Assembly (NCBI RefSeq): GCF_002994745.2
Contig: NC_037094.1
Span: 28,184,956 to 28,248,955, forward strand
Length of the DNA stretch: 64,000 bases
Source: Rosa chinensis
Lineage: Eukaryota > Streptophyta > Magnoliopsida > Rosales > Rosaceae
Reading direction: 5' to 3'
Made by a program: the position numbers and the translations under genes. This document shows, one piece after another, positions 1 to 10,360 of this stretch; the stretch's first letter is position 1; each line of letters starts with the position of its first letter. The notes under the pieces are model-generated. The model had not been told where the DNA came from, ran no database searches, and worked only from the letters and a program-made list of their open reading frames with translations.

Positions 1-15
1 CTCTGTCTCTCTCTG

Positions 16-89
<74 letters not shown>
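1..89. repeat. (CT)n microsatellite
   Basis: A nearly pure CT run with a few CTGT interruptions at the window edge. It sits next to the captured gene piece, as the (GA)n run does in the sister MULE at 6927-7020, so it may be the 5'-UTR microsatellite of the captured gene. Confidence 0.95.
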
Positions 90-92
<3 letters not shown>

Positions 93-147
93 TCTTTCCG
101 GCGATCGAGGAACATCCCCATCGAGCAACTCACACTCACCATTCCGG

Positions 148-450
148 TCACCGACGATGCTGAGGCTGAGTGACTATGCGAGAGTGAAATCGAAGACGAA
201 GAGGAGCTTTTCCCTTGGGGCTTTCCTTTCCCGGGCTTCCTTCGACGGAGGGCAATGTCAGAACTGGAGAATCCGGTAGCGAATATGACTCGCCGACGCC
301 GCCGATGACTAGGTCCTCGTCAACGAACTTGCAAAGCGCGTCGCCGATTTGCTTGAGCGACTGGAAATAAGTTAGATGGGCTGCGTCCAAGGCGTAGCGG
401 GTATCCGACGCCGTTTTGATGTCGTCTACTTTGGAGCCACCACAGTCCAT
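148..450 (-). pseudogene. Captured N-terminal fragment of a DUF630/DUF632-type protein
   Basis: Translation from the ATG at 450 begins MDCGGSKVDD, then has RYALDAAHLTYFQSLKQIGD and a DSPVLTLPS block. This matches the plant DUF630 N-terminal domain as I know it: an MGCxxSK(V/L)DD start with N-myristoylated Gly2, then a helical RYALAxAHxxYxxSL segment and an SPVLTLP motif. Here Gly2 is Asp, which would abolish myristoylation, and the stretch between DD and the RYAL helix is shorter than usual. After about residue 80 the frame stops resembling the family. Only the first exon portion is present, inside a MULE, so I read it as a transduplicated gene fragment. It lacks the DUF632 domain and is unlikely to work as the parent does. 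Confidence 0.7.
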
Positions 451-589
451 ATCATCAAACACGATTTTCTCGTTGATGTGGCTTTTTTTTTCATTCTGGT
501 TTTTTTTTTTTTTTTTTGGTATCCTGAGATTGCAATGTAACTGTGGGGTTTGTTTGATGGTCTACTAGGGGGCAGTAGACACATTATTG

Positions 590-1010
590 GCCCCCAGTAG
601 ACTATGATACGAGGGACAGGGATCACTATAGTGTGGTGTTTTGATAAGTTACCTGTTGTTTTCTGTGTATTAAAGTCAAATTATCTGTGAATCCTACAAA
701 ATAGTGCATTTTTGGTGGTCTATTGGGAGGCAGTAGAGACATTGGACTTTGTATTGAGGGGCAATAATATGATTATTGGGAGGCACTAATATGATTATTG
801 GGAGCCAATAATATGATTATAAATTGATCAATTGTGCCTGTAGTGTATTCATTTTGGTTTTGGGAGTTCATACAATTCACTGGACGACAATAACACGATT
901 ATTGGAGGCAATAATATGATATTTGGGAGGCAATAATATGTTTTTTGGGGGGCAATAATATGATTACTGGGGGGCAATAATATGGTTACTGGGTATTCTC
1001 CGGTAGCCGG
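590..1010. repeat. Degenerate tandem repeat of GGCAATAATATGATTATTGG type
   Basis: About ten imperfect copies of a 20-25 bp unit (GGGAGGCAATAATATGATTA and variants with GGGGGGC) are interspersed with other sequence. The reverse-complement form recurs at 6025-6290 in the sister MULE, so it is an internal component of this transposon family. Confidence 0.8.
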
Positions 1011-1662
1011 ATTCCTGTCTCCGGTCACCGGATTCCGGTCACCGGAGTCCGAGGCCGACCACTAGTCACCGGAGTCGGCGGTCAGCCGTTGGTTACCGAA
1101 GTCCGGCAAGGTGGAGGATGATTTCTCCCTCTAAGTGAGAAAGAAGGAGAGGGCAAAAAAGTCCCAAAAATAAATAAAAAGAAATAAAAAAGAATTAATT
1201 GGGTAAAGGGGAAATAATCCCTTAGAGTGTTTTGGGTAAATGAGGTTTTTAAACTCTTGGTGGAGCAAGTGGGCAATTTTTAAGCTGAAATTGGGTAAAT
1301 GATCATTTCCCCAGTTAATTACTTGTCTATATTAAATATCACAATTCTATTATAATGCATAATTTTAGAGAAGTTACATTGTAAATAGGTTTATTATATA
1401 TTAGTTTAGTCTATGTAAAAGTTTCATTCAAAAATATCATTTTATAAATGCAAATAATGTGATTCCTTTATTTTAACTGAATTTCCACCGAAATCGAAAC
1501 TTTCTCCGAAATTTCCTTAAATTTGAAGTACCGAAACCGAAATTTGAATCCTTGGCTAAAAGAGAGAATCTCAGAGCTCTTCGTCAAACTTCTTTTTCTT
1601 CTTTATTGCTAAACGTGTCATCAGTTTAGTAGCAGCTTCATTTGCAATAGCAATAGCAGGAG

Positions 1663-1825
1663 CAATTAGATTTGTCAATCCATGAATGAAATTGAAGCCT
1701 CTGGTTGAATCCCGGGATAGCAAGAGCAGTAGCAGTAGTAGAAACAATTAGATCTGTCAATCCATGAACGGAATTGAAGCCTCCGGTTGAATCCCGGGTA
1801 GCAAGACCAAGAGCAGGAGCAAAAT
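1663..1825. repeat. Tandem duplication, unit about 82 bp
   Basis: Two head-to-tail copies, each starting CAATTAGAT(T/C)TGTCAATCC and running through a GAAGCCTC(T/C)GGTTGAATCC core. The copies begin near 1663 and 1745. An 80-residue minus-strand open frame across it (1638-1880) only translates the duplication and matches nothing I know. The rest of 1313-1890 holds nothing I can identify. Confidence 0.8.
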
Positions 1826-1891
1826 TTAGAGTTTCAAGGCACATATAGAAATAGTTAAATACCCAAAGCCTATTCTGCACCGTCCATGCAT

Positions 1892-2037
1892 CTAAAATTT
1901 AGAAGGCATATTTAGCAAACAAAAGAACCAAATAAGTTCCCAGATAGGAACATGTTTCAATGCCGACCACCCAGATGCATTCGATATGGAACCAACCAAT
2001 GCAGTAACAGAGAAGTGGAAGCCAGTCAAAGTAGTAG
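1892..2037 (-). pseudogene. Exon remnant of a nucleotide-sugar transporter (URGT/TPT family)
   Basis: Reading the minus strand from a good splice acceptor (TTTTAATTCTTTTCAG, AG at 2038-2039), the frame gives TTLTGFHFSVTALVGSISNA followed by a KHVPIWELIWF segment. I recognise this as the start of exon 2 in plant UDP-rhamnose/UDP-galactose-type transporters, where an ATTLTGFHF motif spans an intron and is followed by ALVG, SNA and KHVPLWELLWF. These are multi-membrane-span Golgi transporters of about 340 residues. Homology ends after NMPSKF with a stop at 1892, and I find no convincing exon 1 or later exons, so this is a broken fragment. The family call is fairly secure; the exact subfamily is less so. 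Confidence 0.65.
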
Positions 2038-4394
2038 CTGAAAAGAATTAAAATTAATATCAGTTGCAGGAAACCAATTTGCCATAGCCATAATCTTCAA
2101 TGAGATCATCATATGCATTTGAGTCGTAGTTCAAGCCTAACTAATTGAAATCCACCTAATCTATCTAAAATGCTGTCAAATCTACAGGAATGATGACAAG
2201 TTTAAAGAGGGTTGCCAACAGAAGAGCAGCCATGAGTGGAAAAAATAATGGTCCAATTGTCCCAGTTCACATGGAACATGTCATTGGAATCTAATTGAAT
2301 TTTGGCCCCCTGTGTCATTCTCTGAGAACAACAAGTCCAAACACAATTGAAAAAAAAAAAAAAATCTGAAAAGCAACTATAATACCACCATCATAAGCAA
2401 AAACACAACTACTATCCAAACTAACAGCTATTATCTGAAGTCCCAACAAGTGACACCACATTTAAGTATAACCCCCACCAGAAGCAAAAGCAAACTCAAG
2501 TAAGCATCAGGAAAAAAACCGACTTATCTACAAACCAAACAAACCCAAATATCATTTCCAGCTTCTCTGCACAAACGAGATGCAGAAGAATTCAATTTAC
2601 GCTGCTACTATATGTGCCAAAGTCAGTGTGTCAACGTCTCAAATTACAAGACTCAGTAAGCACATAACACGACCTTTGATCAGCCACAGCTGACTCCAAT
2701 AATTACTCCTAAAACTTGAACATGAGATCACACCACAGACTCGGGCTCAACCCATATTTAGCAAACGAAATTCAAAAAAAAAAAAAAAACAGCTAAACTA
2801 TTTAGGACAAACTATCATCCAAAACTAAATTGATACGGCAAACTAAACTGCTTTCAGAAATCATATTCCTTCATCTACAAATCTAAACTACAGTTCATTT
2901 TGTAACAACAACAAAAACTACAGTTCATTCAACTTTTCTTTTTCTTATTAAAAATAGAACTCTTTGAATCCCAGAAAATAGCCAAACTAACAGTTAAACT
3001 CTCATTCTCATAAATCCCATATCCCATCTCATGAAACCTCTCAATTCATCCTTAACAACAAGTTGCAACCACAAACTAAACATCAGTGATAGCCCAAAAT
3101 CAACAGCAATTGACGAATTCCTCATCGGATTTCAGAAATTTGATGCTCCCGGCCATCGATTCAGTTGATCTTCACTGATCGAAACCAATTAGAGCTTCTC
3201 GCAGATCACAACCTTATTTGTATAAAACTTACATAAGGTGGGTTTTATGTTTTTCAATTTTTGGTCTGTTACTTATATGTGATTTTCTATTTGGTTTTTT
3301 CTTTCCTACTTTCTCATCAATACAAATTCCTTTGCAATTGAGCTTTGATAACAATGAAGGATCAGTAAAGAATCATAGGTTTAGGAAATGGTTATCTTAT
3401 TCAAATTCAATTGGAGAAGTTAATTCATCACCCATGATATGGTTATGAAAGGATATATTCCGGACCTAGAATTGATTCGATCAAGAATACAAACCGAATG
3501 AAAGAGGAAGGTGAAGATGACCAGAGATCTTTTGCATTGGTTGTAAACAAGAAGCAAAAAATGATACTAAATAAGGCGAATTAGGAAGCGGCTTTTGTCA
3601 CTGGGAAGACTGAAAACATAGTCTTGACAGGAACATGCCTCTGGAATTCTCTTCTTCTAATTTTTGTAGAAATTTAATTCTCATATTGCCCTTTAGAAAA
3701 TTGAAAAGAAAAAAAAAAAATCTCGACGTCCAATTTTTTTTCAGCAGCGTTCATGTTTGCACACTCGCACTGGATTGGAGTAACCTTTCTCTCTTCCATA
3801 TGGATGCATCCATGCACAAATCTCTCAATTTTTAGATTATCCACTATTTTATCTTCTTCTTTTTTGTGACTTATAATAATTAATTTTGTTGGTGAATTCC
3901 TTCACCAAATCAAATTCAACAATAGGCAAATGAGTCGATCGCTTGACAGAACATGAACTATATAAAGAACACAATCCAAATTAAGTTGTTTCTTCTCTCA
4001 AATCCAATAGGGTACTTACCCCCTTTAACCCATTTTGAAGAATTAACATATTTAATGGGAACACGAAGACCAGCCTTATTATAACACAAATTTGATTAAT
4101 CTCCAGAATCGATCATCGGGTGGGGGTGCAGTAGTGGAGATGCTAAGAAAGAGAAAGGAGGGCAAAACTGAAACTTTAATGAAAAAAACTTCTAAGAGAA
4201 AGTCCGTATACCAAATATGGAGGTATGAATAGAATCACCCATTTTTGCTTTTAGTTGCAAAGGAAAAAAAATAGTGTTGCAATTGAAAACTATGGGGTTT
4301 GATAGAAATTAGAAATTTGACAATGATAGTTATGACTTTTCATCCCTCAATATGGTCATTTTTCATTAATTTGAAATTTTTTTGAATCAAGTAC
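2038..4394. other. AT-rich stretch without a recognisable gene
   Basis: Intron-like AT-rich DNA. Nearest the transporter exon it could be its old intron. Near 3160 a minus-strand ATG opens a short frame (MAGSIKFLKSDEEF) that soon stops and matches nothing I know. A 76-codon plus-strand frame at 3218-3448 has a hydrophobic start but no identifiable family. I see no terminal repeats. Confidence 0.5.
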
Positions 4395-5725
4395 AATAGC
4401 CCTTTATTGAAATGAAAAAGTTCAAACATTACAAATCTCTGCTGCAATAGCAGATTGAAGAAAAGCGGGAGTAGAAAAATAAAAAGAATCCTGCCTAAGA
4501 GTACAGGCATGTGCTGCTAACAGATGCGCAACTAGATTGCCTTTCCGACCAACAACGGACACATTGACCCCCAGTGATTCCAATAAGTTGCCCACATCAT
4601 CAAAGAGTCTTCCCAACACCGATGTGTTGGAAGACATGTGTTGTGTAAGTTGCCTCTTCACTTCCGACGCATCAGTCTCCAAAACAGCCGGTAGGAAAGC
4701 ATGATCAGTTGCAAACTCTGCAGCTCTCTTACAAGCAAGAATTTCAGCATGTTCCAGTGATATAAGCCCACTGAGAGGACACGCCCCCCTCGGCTAGCAT
4801 ATGACCAAAAGCATTTCGAACCACAAAACCAAGGCCTCCCTGCCTGGTAATATGGTTAAATGATCCGTCGACGTTGATCTTCAAAAAACTAACTTCAGGT
4901 GCACACCACCGAACTACTCGAGCTCTGCCAGTAGTGCATTGAGTTTGTTTCAGATTATGAAACCTGAACTCCTGAAGTCTCGATACAAGAAGGAGACTAA
5001 CATCACAAGCCACAGTACATTTTTGGTTCCACACTCTTTCATTGCGCTCCTTCCAAACTCTCCATCAGAGAAACATAAACTCTCCAAAATTCCTCAAAGA
5101 TAATTCCTTTGCACATAAATTCAACCAACCAAGTAAATCACTCTGTATCAGATGTGGGTTATAACATACCTGCTTCAGAATGGCCCTGGATTGCACAACT
5201 TCTTGCGTAAAGGAATAGTCCCTGCACAAATCGATTGTCGTCTCCCCATTAAACCCACACAGCATGCACTCCACCGAGTCCACTACTACTCTTTTCGATG
5301 CCAGACTCCCTAGAGAGGGTAATATATCCAAACAGACCCGCCATATATGAATCTTAGCCTTATTCGGAATCGAAGCCTTCCACAATTTCTTCCAAAACGA
5401 AGCTCCCACCGGTAATGTCAGGGGACTATAGCTCTAAGAATGGGCAAAAGCATACCTATAAGCAGATTTAACGGAGAATTTACCATCACTGGACAACCTC
5501 CAACTCAATCTATCCACCACACTTCGTCTACTCAAGGGAATTGCCATGATTGCAGCAGCCTCCTCGCTTGAAAATAGCCGAGCAATTAACTCAACATTCC
5601 AACCCCCTGTACCTAACATCAAATCACTCACAATGTGAACCTCATCCACCGCCAGTCTTGATCCCGTTGGTTTCCCCAAAGGCAAAGCCGGAATCCAATA
5701 TGAAGGACTAAAGAAAGTCATTTTT
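4395..5725 (-). pseudogene. 3' end of a LINE: zf-RVT and RNase H-like domains, decayed
   Basis: On the minus strand four broken frames read in order. 5434-5721 is a linker (WRLSSDGKFSVKSAYR). 5065-5409 is the reverse-transcriptase zinc-binding domain (FWKKLWKASIPNKAKIHIWR ... CMLCG). 4744-5034 begins the plant RVT_3/RNase H domain (FLKINVDGSFN, then GGLGFVVRNAFGHML). 4422-4682 is its C-terminal half (ETDASEV ... VGRKGNLVAHLLA). This order is typical of L1-type plant LINEs, or of host genes derived from them. The RT core is absent, as expected for a 5'-truncated copy, and the frames are separated by frameshifts and stops. A short A-run follows the 3' end on the minus strand near 4376-4384. I could not establish target-site duplications. 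Confidence 0.8.
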
Positions 5726-6528
5726 CAAAATTTCTCCTCAGAAAGACTCGGTTAACATCAATCGCTAGGTAATATATTGGGGAAATGATCATTTACCCAA
5801 TTTTAGCTTGAAAATTGCCCACTTACCCAAATACTCTAAGAGATTATTTCCCTAATACCCAATTAAGTATTTTTTTTAATTCATTTTTATTTATTTTTGG
5901 GACAATTTTGCCCTCTCCTTCTTTGTCACTTAGAGAAAGAAGTCATTGGAGACCTTGCTTGACTCCGATGACCGGAATCAGACGTCCAGCTACCGGACTG
6001 GTGACCGGATTCAGGCGTCTGAATTTATTGCCCCTAATAATACCCAGTAACCATATTATTGCCCCCCAGTAATCATATTATTGCCCCCCAATACTCATAT
6101 TATTGCCCCCCAATACTCATATTATTGCCTCCCAATAATCATATTATTGCCCTCCAGTGAATTGTATAAACTCCCAAAACCAAAATGAATACACTACAGA
6201 CACAATTGATCAATTTATATGCATATTATGGCCCCCCAATACTCATATTATTGCCTTTCAATGATCACATTATTGCCTGGCAATAGACATGTATAACTAC
6301 TCAATAAATTTTTTTATTTTTTTTCATTCTTCTTTCTTCTTTCCTTATAAGCATTCTGCCAAATTTACCAAAAAAAAAAAATTAGAACCGCGCCGTCCAA
6401 CAGAGTGACTTTGTTCGAGCCTTGCCAGCGAAGCCCAGACCCGATTTCGGCGTGGAGGTTTGAGCTTCCCGGACCTCTGACGAACAAAAACAAAAAGTGC
6501 TCTGGGCACCCAGAAATTGCTCCACAAT

Positions 6529-6904
6529 TGCATCCAAACGGAGGAGCGTGGAGTTGATGCGCGACTGAGTGAGGTTGAGCTCGTGGACCTTGGCGCTGAC
6601 GTGGTCGGCGAGGTCGCAGGTGGAGGAGACGTGGTCGGCGAGGTCGCAGGTGGAGGAGACGTGGTCGGCGTCGGACTTGACGATGTCGAGGACCTGGGAG
6701 GATTTCTAAAGATTGGAGAGGTTCTTGTCGAGGTCGGAGCGCTGGGAGAGGAGGTGGTCGAGGTTGAGATCCAGGGCGCGTTGGTAGGCTATGCACTCGT
6801 GGAGGAGGGTTCTTGTCGAGGTCGGAGCGCTGGGAGAAGAGGTGGTCGAGGTTGAGATCCAGGGCGCGTTGGTAGGCTATGCACTCGTGGAGGAGGCGCA
6901 GCAT
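6529..6904 (-). pseudogene. Captured first-exon fragment of COG4 (oligomeric Golgi complex subunit 4)
   Basis: From the ATG at 6904 the minus strand gives MLRLLHECIAYQRALDLNLD, then SQRSDLDKN. In the frame of the second copy of a duplication it continues KSSQVLDIVKSDADHV, STCDLADHVSAKVHEL and LTQSRINSTLLRLDAIVE. This is the N-terminal helical region of plant COG4 as I remember it (LLHECIAYQRSLD, DLDRNLLRLQKSSEVLDIVRSDAD, STCDLADQVSAKVREL, RIDAIVE). COG4 is a subunit of the Golgi tethering complex. Lesions: an 88-bp tandem duplication (6721-6808, 6809-6896), a 30-bp duplication (6598-6657) and a TAG at 6706-6708 where the family has Gln. Homology stops at DAIVE. Sitting inside a MULE, it is a transduplicated, non-functional piece. 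Confidence 0.75.
6598..6896. repeat. Tandem duplications inside the captured COG4 piece
   Basis: Two direct duplications. A 30-bp unit at 6598-6627 and 6628-6657 encodes a repeated STCDLADHVS. An 88-bp unit at 6721-6808 and 6809-6896 differs by very few bases between copies. Since 88 is not a multiple of three, the second duplication puts the two halves of the COG4 frame out of register. Confidence 0.9.
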
Positions 6905-6923
6905 GGATAAATGGAGCTGCCAT

Positions 6924-7025
<102 letters not shown>

Positions 7026-7076
7026 CGTTCATATCGGAATAGGAGGATGAGAGAGGGAGAAAACGCAAATTGGAGG

Positions 7077-7113
<37 letters not shown>

Positions 7114-7715
7114 TGAGTGTAATTTATAAATTAAAATGAGGGTAATACTGTCAAACACTGTTGGATTTGGTAAATGGGGTTAAAAAAACTCTTAGTGGAG
7201 TAAGTGGGTAATTTTTAGGATAAAATTGAGTAAGTGGTCACGGTCCCTAATATATTATATTATGAGCAATGGTAGGGGCATCAATGAGGCTTAACATTTG
7301 TGGCATCAATTCTTAGCTGTCATGCTATGTAAGCAAATACAAATTTTTATTTTCAATTCAACATAATATATCTTGCCAAATTATACTCTTGGAACACTAA
7401 TTTTACGCTTTTATATTTTCTTTTAGATTTTAGGGGGTGAATCAATGATATTAATAATTTAATTAAGTGACAAAAAAAAATATTGAGTGTTAATAGCAGT
7501 CATTAATTATGTATTAATTTAAGGGATATGTCTACAGATTCTTTTTTTGAATCGAAAGAGGTCAGCAAGTAGTACCAAACGACACACCCTTATAGGGTCG
7601 ACAGTAAAAAGTCGTCCTTTAGAACATACAAAATCCTATTCTAAAACAAATAGAACCCAACATACCCAGAGTATACCCAGCTTTTAGAAAGTTCACGCAC
7701 CATTATTCTAACAAA

Positions 7716-7773
7716 GACCTACATCGTCACCAAAGTTCAATGAGGTGCTTGAACTTTGGCAATGATGTAGGTC
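7716..7773. repeat. Short inverted repeat able to form a 24-bp hairpin
   Basis: Arm 1 (7716-7739) starts GACCTACATCGTCACC and arm 2 (7750-7773) ends GGCAATGATGTAGGTC. They pair over 24 positions with about three mismatches around a 10-base loop. The size is in the range of a small hairpin or miRNA-like precursor, but it could equally be a local inverted duplication. No promoter is evident. The rest of 7257-7780 is AT-rich with nothing recognisable. Confidence 0.6.
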
Positions 7774-7779
7774 AATGAG

Positions 7780-8197
7780 GTGCCTTGGTAGGCTAAGTGA
7801 CGCACGGTATGAATGTGAGGAGGTGCGTGTGGCTCGAAGAAGGCCGAGGACGGTGAGGAGGAGGTGCGGTGGTGGTGAACTTCGGCGGTGGTGGAACTGT
7901 GGTGGGCGCGCGGCTAGCGTGGGCTAGGTGCAAGGGATTTTTGCTTGTGGTTTTTGGTTTTTGATTTCAGGGTTAGGACTCGTGCTGATAACGTGTTTAA
8001 ATGATTCAAGAGAGATTGAAGAGAGGATTGTGTGTTCCACTATTGATAATAGGAGCGCTATATATAGGGATTACAAAGTATATATTCTAATGATACAAGG
8101 AAAACTATTCCAAATAGGATTATAAATTCTAGAACCTTCTTTCCTATTACAATCACAGAACTAATCTTAATTTGATAAGGCACACTAAATGCCAACA
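7780..8197 (-). mobile_element. Truncated Ty1/copia element: 5' LTR plus leader
   Basis: The LTR occupies 7994-8197 (204 bp). On the minus strand it starts TGTTGGCATTTAGTGTGCC and ends ATTTAAACA, closely resembling the LTR of element B (TGTTGAAGG...TTTAGTGTGCC...ACTTAAACA), including the CTATATATAG TATA region. Adjoining it, at 7979-7993, is CTCGTGCTGATAACG, the reverse complement of the PBS used by elements B and C. It is followed by a GC-rich leader to about 7780. Gag, pol and the 3' LTR are missing. It is an old remnant of the same family. Confidence 0.8.
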
Positions 8198-8670
8198 TTC
8201 TTCAACAATAAGCCATTAATTCATTAGTATCAAAATTTGCTGGGATGTGGTAGTTGTAGACTTTTAGCATAGAGATGCAAGGAAAAAAAAATGATATAAT
8301 GAAAATTACTGACAACTAATTAGAAAATTGATCAGATAATTTGAAATAAATTGTATATTCCCATAATTTTTCGGGAGGACAAAATTCTTTTACAAGGGAT
8401 TCAAAATTTGGTATCAAGAACTTCAGACAGTACACAGTAGTTGTCTTGGAGAGTTGATGGAATGTCATTTGCCTGCTTCATGAGATGTGACTTGATTCTT
8501 GCTTTTTCTTATCCGCTTGGAATAGTGCAGATTTAATGTCCCTTCAGCGCAAGAGGCGAATTGATTCAGTAGATGATCAGTTGGCCTCTTCTTGGACTTG
8601 ACTCAGTTGCGAGTTTCCAAAATGATGAGGATGTTCTTGGATCCAACTCCACTTCATTAGTGTTCTTGAC

Positions 8671-8931
8671 TCACACACTTAGGCGGGAAGTGACATCAAG
8701 GAAGGTGTCTTGACTGCAAGGAATTGTGATGCCACCCATTGGATGATGGTATCCGAATTCTTCTTCAGCTTGACTCAGCAAATTCTGAACCAAAAGGTTG
8801 GTACAAATATGATATTGGAACCACAAATCGTTTCTTCTGGCTCTGTCCAACACTCCAACATATACCACAAAGTGGCCTTTTGGGATATCTGCTGTCTTTA
8901 TGTTGGCAACTCGAGGCATTCGGAAGCCCAT
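8671..8931 (-). pseudogene. SAUR1: SAUR gene with an internally frameshifted core
   Basis: The frame of 86 codons starts MGFRMPRVANIKT and ends TSRLSV like its neighbours, with IPKGHFVVYVG and [16 protein letters not shown] intact. Residues about 28-51 are foreign: where paralogues have [15 protein letters not shown], this copy has [14 protein letters not shown]. Aligning nucleotides with SAUR6 shows an insertion of about 8 bp near 8847-8858 and a further 1-bp insertion near 8793-8799. Together they add 9 bp and restore the frame. The central part of the SAUR domain is therefore scrambled while both ends are kept. SAUR proteins promote acid growth by inhibiting PP2C.D phosphatases; the scrambled core makes that role doubtful here. 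The TATA box is at about 9057-9064. Confidence 0.8.
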
Positions 8932-9138
8932 GATTTCTATATTACTGAAGTGATCAAAAGAGGAAGAAAGAATTGAAAGGACTTGGGAAACAGAAAAGCT
9001 TTATTTGATGCTTGCAATGAGAGGAGTTGAGTTGCTTATGAAGTTGATCATGTGTGTATATATAGGTGAGATGGTACGTGGAAAATCATCTGGTAGATGA
9101 AATGAATGGTGAAAAAGAACTGAGTTGGGCTCCAGTAA

Positions 9139-9170
9139 GGAACACTAGCTTGTGAGAGGTCACATGGGGA
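9139..9170 (-). promoter_or_regulatory. Conserved SAUR upstream block (SAUR1)
   Basis: GGAACACTAGCTTGTGAGAG followed by GTCACATGGGG, about 210 bp upstream of the ATG. It has the CACATG core shared by all SAURs here. A second, similar block lies at 9438-9480. Confidence 0.5.
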
Positions 9171-10191
9171 ACTTCAGCCCCACTTAGATCTCACATGCAA
9201 ATGACACCAAACAGTATATACTTTGATAGAAACTTATGTTCCCTACCTCCTTTATCTATAGCAGACAAGAAGAAGACCAGGTACCACAAGTTCCAATATA
9301 TCTAACAAACTACATATATATGTTGAAAGATATGCTAGGCTATGATGAGAGGCTGTAGTGGTGAAGACTGAAGAAGGACTATCATATTGTACATGAAATG
9401 AGTGGTCAAATGGATAGCAATGAGGGACACTGGGCGGCTTGTGAGAAATCATGAAATCACATGGGTTTGTTTTTGTCTTGCCATTCACGTAACTCATTAT
9501 CCTCCCAGGAGATTTCAAATATGCTGCTGAAGAAATTCTCTCCCTGTGTAAAACATCAAGTCTTCCGTTCCTTCTCTATATAGCTTGCAAGCGAAAGGAA
9601 GGCGACTTCCGAAGCAGGGAGCCATTAGCGTCACTAAAGGTTTTTCGTGTGAAGGTGGTAAAGAAACAGAGGTAGAGCTGGAAAGATAATTTGATGGGGA
9701 CATTGTATTGTATTGAATTGGTTGCAATCGGAGACTAGAAAAAATGGTTATTCACAATGACATTAGACCAAAATGATGATATAAGAAAACGCATAACCTT
9801 TTTAATTTTTAATTGGAAAACTTTACCGAAAACTCGTGTGTCAGGATACTAGTGTATATAAGAAGCAACTGCAAGACATGAGAGGCGCCACTTCAAAGAT
9901 CGGATCAAAGTGTAGGAGCTCTAAAATTAACTATTGGTGTTTTCAGTGTGCTAGAAAATGTTATTATCATCTATGTAAATCCCCTTTAACTAACTGCCTC
10001 ACTTCAAGCATAATTGGAATTCATAAAAGTATGCTTTCGATACATCCGATACCAGGAACTAAAGCCTTTGTAACATGATCTTCAAGTTCGTATAAACATT
10101 ATTCAAAAAATATTAACTTAGATAGGTAGGCAGTCAAAGTTTGTTAGTTTAAAACCTTGGTTAAAAACTAGCTGCGAGAGGACACGTGTGG

Positions 10192-10236
10192 GTCCCATAT
10201 CGAAAATCAGCGACGAGATGAGTCTGTTCATATAGG
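10192..10236 (+). promoter_or_regulatory. U6 promoter: USE and TATA
   Basis: GTCCCATATCG (10192-10202) is the plant upstream sequence element RTCCCACATCG with one mismatch. TTCATATA (10228-10235) is the TATA box, about 25 bp further on and about 26 bp before the RNA start. USE-TATA spacing of this size is what directs plant U6 genes to RNA polymerase III. Confidence 0.9.
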
Positions 10237-10256
10237 CAGAGCTTGCAAGGTAGCTC

Positions 10257-10276
10257 GTCCCTTCGGGGACATCCGA

Positions 10277-10308
<32 letters not shown>

Positions 10309-10358
10309 GGCCCCTGCGCAAGGATGACACGCATAAATCGAGAAATGGTCCAAATTTT
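10257..10358 (+). ncRNA. U6: U6 spliceosomal snRNA
   Basis: The 102-base stretch begins GTCCCTTCGGGGACATCCGA, the 5' stem-loop. It contains ACAGAGA followed by AGATTAGCATGGCCCCTGCG with the AGC catalytic triad, and the 3' part ends GGTCCAAATTTTTT. All diagnostic U6 segments are present and I see no lesion. The T-run at 10355-10360 serves as the Pol III terminator. The promoter upstream is complete apart from one USE mismatch, so the gene may be active. Confidence 0.96.
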
Positions 10359-10360
10359 TT

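Larger units (their letters stand above)
1..1312. mobile_element. Partial Pack-MULE (Mutator-like), right end
   Basis: Positions 1312 back to about 1080 are, in reverse complement, closely similar to 5779-6010, the start of a complete element with 9-bp TSDs. That identifies this stretch as the end of a second element of the same family. The end reads TAAATGATCATTTCCCC and is followed by AGTTAATTA, the presumed 9-bp target copy, whose partner lies outside the window. Inside are a (CT)n tract, a captured gene piece (148-450) and G-rich repeats. No transposase is visible. The assignment rests on the shared TIR, because only one end is present. Confidence 0.75.
8211..10360. repeat. Segmental duplication, copy 1 (SAUR1 + upstream + U6)
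   Basis: Copy 1 of a block repeated at 21268-23560. Matching landmarks in order: the TTTGCTGGGAT(G/T)TG 3' flank, the SAUR coding sequence, the TATA region, the GGTACCACAAGTT stretch, the ACATGAAATGAGTGGTCAAA stretch, the CTAGAAAAAATGGTTATTC stretch and the U6 promoter. The copies differ by small indels and by about 250 bp of extra sequence in copy 2 near 22730-22990. Confidence 0.88.

Noticed and set aside
3218..3448. 76-codon frame with hydrophobic N-terminus, considered as an organelle-derived insert
   Set aside because: I could not match it to any plastid or mitochondrial gene I know, so no origin is claimed.
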